A DNA stretch of 64,000 nt from Morinoia aosen (lineage: Eukaryota > Arthropoda > Malacostraca > Amphipoda > Talitridae): assembly GCA_030386875.1 (NCBI GenBank), contig CM059560.1, positions 22,872,683 through 22,936,682 of the forward strand, written 5' to 3'. Below the pieces are notes generated by a model. That model saw nothing but the letters and a program-made list of their open reading frames with translations, was not told the DNA's origin and ran no database searches. Shown here piece by piece: positions 57,541-64,000 of the stretch. The first letter of the stretch is position 1, and each line of letters opens with the position of its first letter. The position numbers were made by a program, and so were the translations under genes.

Positions 57541-58725
57541 TTAAGTGTATTTTGGTCTCGGTTGGGGTGCGAGTGTTTTCATTTTTGAGCTCTGGAATTG
57601 TTTGTGCGGTGTTTGTGGAGTGTCTTGCGGGAATGTGAGTTGTAGGTAGAGTTGTGGGTGCGTGTCGTGAATGTTTTGCCAGATTCTTTTTGCGTGTTTG
57701 TGGAGTGTAATGTTGATTGGTTGCAGGTTTGCTCGGCGATGTAGTTGTGCAGATGTGGAGAAATCTTGCCATTCTGAATTTGTTATGTATCTTGTGGCTC
57801 GGTTTTGTACACGCTGGAGTGTTGAGATGGATGTTGGTGGAAGTGTGTGTAGGGGAATGGCTGGGTAGATGAGAGTGGATCTTACTAGGGCGATGTAGAG
57901 TTGGCGTTTTACTTCTGGGTTCAGGTGTTTGAATCGGTAAAGGCGTGAGAGGTTTTGATGTGCTATTGCTGCTCGTTGTCTGGTGTGGGTTGCATATCCG
58001 GTTGTGCTGATTGTGAGACCTAGAACTTTGCCTGAGCTTGTGTAAGGGTGTGGGGTGTTGTTGATGTGCACTGTTGGGTGTTTGCGGCGGCTGATAGCAA
58101 TTATTTTGAATTTGTTTGTGTTGGTTTGGATTTTCCATTTTCGTTCGTAATCGTTGATTTGGGCAATGGCTCGTGTTGTTAGAAGAGCTGCCATGTTATA
58201 TGAATGCTTTGCGGATATAATTTGTGTGATGTCGTCTGCAAAAGCTATGTAGTCAGTGTTGGGTATTGGTGGGGGGAGGTCGTGCGTGAAGTAGTTGTAC
58301 AGTGTTGGGGAGAGGACTGCTCCCTGGGGGACTCCTGACTTGATGGAGAAGGGTGGGCCAGTGTAGTTTGCGATTCGTATGGCTGCGGTGCGGTTAGTGA
58401 TGAAGCTATACAGGATTTTTGTGAAAAGGGGGTGAATTTGTAGCTGTGACAGTTTGAATTTGAGTCCTGTATGCCAAACTTTGTCGAATGCCTTGCTTAC
58501 ATCTCGTAGAATGATGTCTGTTTTGTTTCTCTGTGTTTGCTTAATGTGGAGAGTCTCGTGTAGCGTGGCAAGTGCGGTGTGTGTACCTCTTCCGTGGCGG
58601 AATCCGTGTTGGCGGCTGTTGTAGATGTTGTTGATGGTTAGGTGGTCTGCTAGCCTGTAGGTTAATATCTTGTCTAGAAGCTTAGCGTGGGTGTCGAGTA
58701 GGGAGATGGGGCGGTAATTTTGCAC
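57541..58725 (-). pseudogene. LINE ORF2, reverse transcriptase part
   Basis: A 394-codon frame with all central RT blocks: NYRPISLLDTHAKLLDKIL (res. 3-21), HGFRHGRGTHTA (40-51), ILRDVSKAFD with catalytic Asp75, SGVPQGAVLSPTLYNYF (130-146) and AFADD (161-165), then thumb and C-terminal domain with LYPAIPL-like and RVQNRATRYI blocks. The first codon shown is a GTG inside the RT; the protein actually begins far upstream. A one-base shift at 58726-58727 separates it from the preceding frame. Catalytic residues are present, so the RT lesion is only the frameshift. An overlapping 202-codon frame (57530-58138) is an artefact of A/C-rich composition. Confidence 0.85.
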
Positions 58726-59239
58726 CTCGTGTTTGGGAGGTGGAGGGCTTTGGTAAAAAGATCATTATTGCGTGTTTCAGTTTGTTTGGGAAATAACCCG
58801 CTGAGAGGGCGTTGTTATATATGTACAGAAGGTACTGGAGCATGTTTTGCGGTAAGTGTTTAAGGTGGTGTGTGGTTATTTTAGTTGGTCCTGGAGCTTT
58901 TTGGGAAAACGTCCGAAGTGCGTTTTTGAGTTCTTCGATTGTGATTGCTGGGTAGTGGAAATTTTGAAGGCGGGAAGTGTCTCCTGTCGCGTGTGGTTCG
59001 TTTTGGGGAGCGATGCCGTTCATTTGCGTTTCTATGGTGTGTATTTGTTCAGCGTCGAAATCGTTGTTGGGGTCATCAATACCTGAGTATATGTTTGACC
59101 AATGTTGTCGGAACAGAGGTTCCTTGGATTGTGGTGAGTGGTAAAAGATGCCGCCTTCTTTAATGTAGGGGGTGCTTTGTTTTTTGTTGTTGCCTGACAT
59201 GCGTTTGATGGCGGACCAGAATTGTTGGGGATTGTCCAT
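58682..59239 (-). pseudogene. LINE ORF2, region between endonuclease and RT
   Basis: Same frame as the endonuclease. It contains the FWSAIKRMSG, EELKNALRTFSQKAPGPTKI and AIMIFLPKPSTS blocks that precede the RT core in I/jockey-type ORF2 proteins (the usual K-APGPD-I block and the IPKP block). It loses register near 58726, where the RT continues one base off. Confidence 0.8.
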
Positions 59240-59356
59240 CTTTTTGATGTTAGCGATAGTGTTGTTCCATGTCGCTGAGTAGATGCGTTGATATGCAGTT
59301 TTTATCTGTTGTCTGAGGCTGAGGAGTTCTCTGTATAGGTGGGGTGAGTGGCCGTG

Positions 59357-60343
59357 TCATTGGAGATGGTCGTAAATGTGTTTGTGTCTCGTTTGAAGGA
59401 CGAGTATGGCATGAGTGGGTTTGATGCCTGGTGTGGTTCTGTGTGTGATAGTTGGAATAGATTGATTGGAGGCTTCGTTGATGTGGGTTTCCCATGTGAT
59501 TAGGTGGTTGTCTATGTCCTCTAGTGTAGGGCTTAGGTCCTGCGGTATTGTGTGGTCAGCGAGAAGGTTGCGGTATAGTTCCCAGTTTGCATTGTGGAAG
59601 GAGGGTCGTGGGCGGATGGGAATTTGTATGGGGTTGGCTGATATTGTGGCTATGATGGGGATGTGATCGGAAGGTGTTAGTGGACCTGGTTCGAGTATGA
59701 TGTTGTGGAATGTTTGCGTGTTTGTTAGTACTATGTCTGGGCTAGTACAAGCGCGGTGAGTGATTATCGTGGGGAAGTTAGGGCCGATGTGAAGACATTT
59801 GTTCCTATCTATTAGTGAGTGTACTTGTCTTCCCTTCCTGTTTGCGTATGTGTATCCAAAGGTGGGGTGTATGGCATTCATGTCGGCAAGGAGGTAAGTG
59901 GGGTGTTTTCGGTTAAAGAGAGTGTGCATGTCAATGTAATTTATGTAATCAATGCGTGGAGGTATGTAGGTAGTGGCAAGTGTGATTGGGCCTTGTGGTG
60001 TTTCTACTGTGATGGCCAACATATCTGTGTGGAAGGTATCGTGCAGCTTGAATGGGAGGTCTTTTCGAATTGCTATTGCTACTCCAGCGTGATTTTCATT
60101 TGCTTTGTTTTTGGTATATGTGTTGTAATTCCAAATTTTGATGGGAGTGTCGTTACGCATGCAGTGCGCGTTGAGTAGAATTATGTGAGGATTGTATTGA
60201 CGGTAGATGTTGCATAGGGCGATTTTGTTGTTTTGCCAGTGTTGGACGTTGTGTTGGATGACAGTTAGTGTTTTGTTCATATTGTGTGTATCCATTATGG
60301 AGTCGAGTGTTTGGGTTTCTTGTGAGGGATAATTTTTGAGCAT
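59357..60343 (-). pseudogene. LINE ORF2, endonuclease part with in-frame stop
   Basis: ATG at 60343, overlapping the end of ORF1. APE-type endonuclease motifs are LTVIQHNVQHW (Asn32), LLNAHC (position 59), ATTYIPPR (Tyr), LLADMNAIHP (Asp/Asn), SPDIVLTN and PSDHIPII (catalytic His). Position 59, normally the metal-binding Glu in LLxE(T/H), is Ala (codon at 60167-60169), one base from Glu. A TGA at 59357-59359 ends this frame, but the same frame stays open beyond it into 59239-58682, consistent with an Arg/Gln-to-stop mutation. This copy is predicted unable to nick DNA. Confidence 0.8.
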
Positions 60344-62004
60344 GACTCCATCAATAGGAAGTGTTGGTGTGGGATTGTGGCTATGGGTGCCTGTTGGAGG
60401 TCGAATTGGCCGTCAATGATTTCTTTCCAGGTGTCCGAGTTTGGGTGTGGGACTGCGATTTTGAGGCCAGGAGGTGTTTTTGTTAGTTCTTCTAGTATCT
60501 GTTTGTTGGTGGGTTTGCTTGGAATATGCTGTGAGTTCGTGTCGCTGCGGAATAGTGAAACCTCTATTTTGTCATCGTGTCCAAAAGATTCTCCCGAGGA
60601 GGGTTGTCTCTTTTTCTTCCGTTTTTTGTTTTTCTTCTTCGGGCTGGACTGCATTCTCCAATTTTCTTTCAGGTTGTCATCGCTGGTTTCATCCTGGGTT
60701 GAGTTTTCTTCTGTTGAGTGGTAGCTAGTGTCCATTGCGTCTTCGTTGAGGTCGATGCTTGCTTGATTTGCAGGAGTCTCCGTTGTTTCTGCTTGGGGTT
60801 GTTTGTTTTTTTCAATGAACATGTTGAATATTTTTTGGGAATCACGGTTGGGGAACTGGGTGTCCACGCCGTAATTTTCTTTGAGGGACTTCGACAAGAT
60901 TGATCCGGAATCCCCTCCCTGTACGAGGCCTGCGATGTGGGCCTCGATGATGATTGCGGCCAGTTTTATGTGCATCTCGCTGGTGAGTGTGAGTGTATGT
61001 TCTGTTTTTGCAGTTTGTTGGATGGCCGTTTTTGCGATTTCAATGTAGGTGCTCTTGGTTTGGTCGGTTTCTCTTTTTTGGAGTTCGTCGTTCTTCTTGC
61101 GGATAGCTTCTTTCCTGTATGGGCAGGAGGCTGCGAGTGTTCGGTGGTTTCCTTGGCAGTTGAGGCACTTCTTGTCCGGTGAACTGCACTGTTGGTAGGT
61201 GTGGTCGTGAGCAGCGCATTCAGAGCAGTGTGGTGTCTTGTCAGTGCATTGGTGTGTAGAATGGTCCTCGATTTTGTAGCATTTAAAGCAGATCCGGAGG
61301 TGAGTGTATTTTTCTGGTTCCATTTGCGATGGTGTGATCTTTGTGTTAAACATGAGGAGCCCATTCTGGAGAGCGCGCTGTGTCATGGCGGTGTCGGTGA
61401 AGGTTACTTTGATAACGTGTGTGTAGTTTTTGATTTTGTTTATTTCCATGATTTTTGCCCATTGTTGCACGCGTGTTATTTCTTCTTGTATTTCTTGCGG
61501 TTGACGTTGGCCAATGCTGCTGTCCAGTTGTCTGATGAATATGGTTCTTTTTGCTCTGAGATCTGGGGGGATGATCGGTTTCAGATTTATTTTCTGAAAG
61601 TGTTTGGTGGCTCTGTCCGAGGTCAGTTTATCGATAGCAGTGATGTCATCAGTTATGGCGTAGAATCCGTTTGAGTTGCTGGTGAGTCGTATGAGGGGGG
61701 CTTCCAAGTGTTTGAATGCAGCTTCAAAGACTTGTTGTCGGTCTGTTTGTTGTCTGGGGTCGATCTTGCGGAGTTGGACTTTGTAGGTAGTGCTGGATTT
61801 GTTGGCGGGCTGTGCTGGGATGGTTGTGGTAGTTTGCTTGGTCGTTTGTGGTTGAGTGTTGTTGCCGGGGGTGGCGTTGGTGCGTGTGTTGGTGTTATGT
61901 TGCATAGTGTTGGGTCTAATATGGGTGGGTGTTTGTAGTAAGGGGCGGGAAAACTGGCTGTAGCCAGCTCTCCATGAACCACGACTTCCTTGGTGGTGAT
62001 GCAT
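60295..62004 (-). CDS. LINE ORF1 (Gag-like) protein with three CCHC zinc knuckles
   Basis: An intact 569-codon frame from ATG at 62004. The first ~70 residues are a Thr/Gln/Asn-rich low-complexity tail. Residues ~75-235 form the conserved middle region of I/jockey Gag-like proteins. Three zinc knuckles follow at residues 239-253 (CFKCYKIEDHSTHQC), 260-273 (CSECAAHDHTYQQC) and 280-294 (CLNCQGNHRTLAASC). A C-terminal basic cluster near residue 455 (KKKNKKRKKKR) could be a nuclear localisation or RNA-binding signal. The family role is packaging the element's RNA. The stop at 60295 overlaps the start of ORF2, which implies coupled translation. No lesion seen. Confidence 0.85.
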   Translation of the reverse strand: MHHHQGSRGSWRAGYSQFSRPLLQTPTHIRPNTMQHNTNTRTNATPGNNTQPQTTKQTTTTIPAQPANKSSTTYKVQLRKIDPRQQTDRQQVFEAAFKHLEAPLIRLTSNSNGFYAITDDITAIDKLTSDRATKHFQKINLKPIIPPDLRAKRTIFIRQLDSSIGQRQPQEIQEEITRVQQWAKIMEINKIKNYTHVIKVTFTDTAMTQRALQNGLLMFNTKITPSQMEPEKYTHLRICFKCYKIEDHSTHQCTDKTPHCSECAAHDHTYQQCSSPDKKCLNCQGNHRTLAASCPYRKEAIRKKNDELQKRETDQTKSTYIEIAKTAIQQTAKTEHTLTLTSEMHIKLAAIIIEAHIAGLVQGGDSGSILSKSLKENYGVDTQFPNRDSQKIFNMFIEKNKQPQAETTETPANQASIDLNEDAMDTSYHSTEENSTQDETSDDNLKENWRMQSSPKKKNKKRKKKRQPSSGESFGHDDKIEVSLFRSDTNSQHIPSKPTNKQILEELTKTPPGLKIAVPHPNSDTWKEIIDGQFDLQQAPIATIPHQHFLLMESCSKIIPHKKPKHSTP

Positions 62005-62632
62005 GGTGTTAGTCCTTAGTGTTAGTGTATAGTCTCAGGCGTCGAATTTGTCCGGAAGGCGGCTGGTGCCCTACTTGTACCCGCTCCCCCCCTACTATAA
62101 TGGGGTTTGCCCAGATGGTCTGGGGCCTTTCGGTACACCAGGCTCTACTACCTTCCGGCGACGCTCAACGGTCGGTAAACGTAAGAGCGAATTAAGAAAA
62201 GGCTACTCACACTCGCTTGAGAGGTTAGGGCTCGGCAAGCGAGGTACGGAGTCGGCTGCTGTTGTGATATCTTAGAAGTGAGAAGGTCGTTGTTGAAGAT
62301 TAGATGCTTCTTAGACGGTTTTCACTGGTGAACCTGAACTGCGCTTACCGCGCAGCTCTTTATATAGGGCTGGCGACGGCCTCGCTGGCGAGAGCTAGTC
62401 CTCTGGTTAGTGGACTCGAGGTGCCGGGTTGTCGGCGTCTGTGCTGTGCTAAACGTACGTGGGTGTATTCAGATGTTGCCTGGCTGCTCGGAGCGCGCAT
62501 CTTGTAGAGGCTCAGTCCGGCACCCCAGCGTCGAACTTGAGCGCTGGTTGGTCGGCCTGTAAGAGCGCTTTGAGGCTGTGGGGTGGCGCTTTTGAGCGTG
62601 TGTGGAGGTGAGCGCGCACAGCTAGATGGAAC
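62005..62632 (-). other. 5' region of the minus-strand LINE
   Basis: GC- and CpG-rich, with no homologous ORF. Short opposing frames (62048-62507 on +, 62360-62701 on -) look fortuitous. An internal promoter would be expected here from LINE biology but no motif is identifiable. Confidence 0.45.
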
Positions 62633-62817
62633 CACCACACCATTATGTTCTTCTCCCAGGACTCCTAATTTTTCAGCTAAGTATTTCATTGTATCATTCA
62701 AAATACCTCATAAATCTTACTTACTGTGTCAGTCAGAACAATTGGTCAGTAATTTTTAAGTAGCCCTAGCCTAGACTAAATATTTAAGCTTTTAAATACC
62801 TAGCCGGTGTTCAAGTT
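62633..62817 (-). repeat. Second copy of the LINE RT fragment (empty-site paralogue)
   Basis: Matches 55810-55925 plus 56208-56265 without the SINE. On the minus strand it encodes MKYLAEKLGVLGEEHNG, the same RT region as at 55.8 kb. Left of 62633 the match stops at the 5' end of the large LINE. Confidence 0.72.
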
Positions 62818-63130
62818 TATGATCGCGCGAGTAGGGTAATTCATCAAATATCGAACAGAAACCACGTGTGTCTAGAAACAACCTTCATAAATCGGTAACT
62901 TTTGCTCTGAATAACTGTTGCGGGCCTCAAAATTATTCTTGAACAGTTGCTTTCTTGTTCTGTGATGTCGCTTTAAAGACAACGTAGATTGTTGGAATTT
63001 ATTTATTGTTCTAAAAATCGAATTTTTTAATAACATAATTCCATCAATATCGAACATGAATCGAACAAGAATTTTGATTCGAACAAGATGGTTTGTCAAT
63101 TAGTTCTCCTCGTATGGAACATTTGTTAGA

Positions 63131-63338
63131 CTATTAGCACGCCACGTATGGTTTGTCTATTAGTACGCCTCGTATATTTTGTCCATTAATATGCCTCGTA
63201 CGGTCTATCTATTTGTACACCTCTGATAGTTTGTCTATTAGTACACCTCGTATAGTTTGTCAATTATTATGCCTCATATGGCTTTTCTATTTGTACACCT
63301 CTGATGGTTTGTCAATTAGTACTCCTTGTATGGAACTT
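63131..63338 (+). repeat. 26-bp minisatellite, eight units
   Basis: Eight units of exactly 26 bases (starts 63131, 63157, 63183, 63209, 63235, 63261, 63287, 63313), of the type CTATTAGTACGCCTCGTATG plus GTTTGT. A ninth, detached unit lies at 63097-63122. The unit ATTTGTACACCTCTGATNG recurs every 78 bases (63209, 63287). A 64-codon frame across it is fortuitous. Confidence 0.85.
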
Positions 63339-63460
63339 TTGTTTTAGGACGTCCTATATTAAGAAACTTTTTAAAACCCAATATGTTGACATGTATCTCA
63401 TGTGGCCACTTGGAAAATAAACGTTTTTCTTTCATTCTTTTTTTTTCTTTGGTGCACTGG
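63339..63460 (+). repeat. Retroelement 3' tail, family Y copy 3
   Basis: Contains TTAGGACGTCCTATATTAAG, CAATATGTTGACATGTATC, TCATGTGGCCACTTGG and AAATAAACG, ending in a T/C-rich stretch, as in the copies at 55390-55500 and 44088-44294. Confidence 0.65.
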
Positions 63461-63474
63461 CTTTTCTTGGAAAT

Positions 63475-63760
63475 GCTCGCGGTGGCACAGCGGCTAAGGG
63501 ATCGGACATGTATGTTGGAGTCGCGGGTTCGTATCCCGGCGCTGGCGCTGCGATTTTCCCCGTTGGGTATAAGGGAAAGCTCAAGCACAATACCCCACTC
63601 GACCCAGGTGTCGGAAATGGGTACCGGCTTTACGGGGGAACCGTCATGGTGTCCTATATATATAGTGTTAGTTATAAGACATTTGAAAAACCAATGCTTA
63701 AGATCATTTGTATCAGGCTTGATTGGAAATGAAGCATCCCAAAGATGCCGATGTTTTTTT
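63475..63760 (+). repeat. tRNA-derived SINE, copy 5 (subfamily II)
   Basis: A box TGGCACAGCGG (63483-63493) and B box GGTTCGTATCC (63526-63536, one mismatch to consensus), a body with GGCTTTACGGGGGAACC, and a 3' end GATGCCGATG followed by a T run. It is the only plus-strand copy. Open frames across it on both strands are not genes by themselves. Confidence 0.85.
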
Positions 63761-63999
63761 GTAGGCTTGTTTGAAATAACTGTCTCATTACTTATTTTCA
63801 AGATGCATTTGAATGGAGAGTTATCAAAATTTGAATATGATGTCGATGTTTCATTTGCAGTGTTTGTTGAACCATCATTGTGATCATCAACCTGTGTGAC
63901 CTTTTTTGGAGTAGAGTGTAAAGCACTCGTCAATGAATTATTACTGATGCTTGCATCAATTTTCTTGGCAAGGGATTGATCATCAGTAAATGTAGCCAG
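63761..63999 (-). CDS. Partial unrecognised ORF at the window edge
   Basis: On the minus strand the frame is open from the right edge of the window (LATFTDDQSLAKKIDAS) through STPKKVTQVDDHNDGS and SPFKCILKISNETVI to NKPTKKHR, then runs into the antisense strand of SINE copy 5 and on to 63316. The N-terminal ~80 codons have protein-like, hydrophilic composition ending in a basic cluster. The product is unknown. The SINE probably truncates or terminates the original frame. The start lies outside the window. Confidence 0.4.
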
Positions 64000-64000
64000 A

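Larger units (their letters stand above)
56860..62632 (-). mobile_element. Non-LTR retrotransposon, I/jockey-like, on the minus strand
   Basis: From right to left: GC-rich 5' region (62005-62632), ORF1 with three zinc knuckles, and ORF2 with endonuclease and RT, overlapping ORF1 by 49 bases, then a ~680-bp 3' region. The coding strand is strongly depleted in G and rich in A and C, so the + strand looks G/T-rich, unlike any neighbour. The right boundary is set where the RT-fragment paralogue resumes (62633). The left boundary is approximate. No RNase H domain recognised. A two-copy ~40-bp repeat (GTGTGAGC(C/T)GCTGCTGTGA) lies at about 57052-57137. Confidence 0.85.

Noticed and set aside
57530-58138. 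202-codon minus frame overlapping the LINE RT
   Set aside because: Its product is P/T/H/N-rich low complexity from the A/C-rich strand, and the overlapping frame carries clear RT motifs.
61192-61674. 160-codon + frame, and other + frames between 58.8 and 62 kb
   Set aside because: They lie antisense to the LINE ORFs and have V/C/F/G-rich composition expected from G/T-rich DNA.

Overview
The window is eukaryotic and most likely from an arthropod genome, probably an insect. It is AT-rich, has no operons, and carries the usual arthropod repeat mix: APE-type LINEs, a Penelope-like element (PLE), Tc1, mariner-like and hAT DNA transposons, tRNA-derived SINEs and long satellite arrays. I see no confidently identifiable host gene. 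Almost every recognisable reading frame belongs to a mobile element, and most are broken.

Layout. 1-4939: near-complete LINE on the + strand (ORF1 intact; ORF2 split by a one-base frameshift), ending in a short 9-bp tandem tail. 4940-8355: single-copy-looking AT-rich DNA with decayed minus-strand reading frames. 8356-12290: three related copies (direct, inverted, direct) forming a nested palindrome with ~1-kb arms and one unrecognised small ORF. 12291-22612: mostly featureless, with one fragment resembling the N-terminal helix-turn-helix of mariner-like proteins. 22613-24588: PLE inserted as a head-to-head inverted pair between 14-bp direct repeats, with hammerhead-like motifs in both arms. 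24784-25061: first SINE copy. 25062-34398: mostly non-coding, with GC-rich islets, an unrecognised 128-codon open frame, a dispersed repeat (family X) and a degenerate ~42-bp minisatellite. 34399-41132: ~217 copies of a 31-bp satellite with a 10-unit (310-bp) higher-order period in parts. 41787-42408: 17 copies of a 36/37-bp satellite. 43051-47270: inverted-repeat-bounded block holding a T-rich tract, a mariner-like element with long terminal inverted repeats (itself hit by a retroelement tail) and a hAT MITE with a perfect 8-bp target duplication. 48271-49591: dead Tc1 copy. 49885-51321: possible small secreted or acidic gene remnants. 52178-56658: more family X copies, three SINE copies and a LINE RT fragment. 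56860-62632: large I/jockey-like LINE on the minus strand, ORF1 intact, ORF2 with one in-frame stop and one frameshift. 62633-64000: paralogue of the RT fragment, a 26-bp minisatellite inside a LINE 3' tail, a fifth SINE copy and the edge of an unrecognised minus-strand ORF.

Functionally the pieces are parasites rather than a pathway. The LINE and PLE proteins would copy their own RNAs by target-primed reverse transcription, the SINEs would borrow LINE machinery, and the MITE would need a hAT transposase from elsewhere. The most informative points are insertion histories readable without outside data: two empty sites (SINE, hAT), two target-site duplications (PLE, hAT) and several internal paralogues. 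No clear previously undescribed system emerged. The best unexplained items are the nested palindrome with its conserved ORF, the 128-codon open frame at 26.5-26.9 kb, and the minus-strand frame at the right edge.
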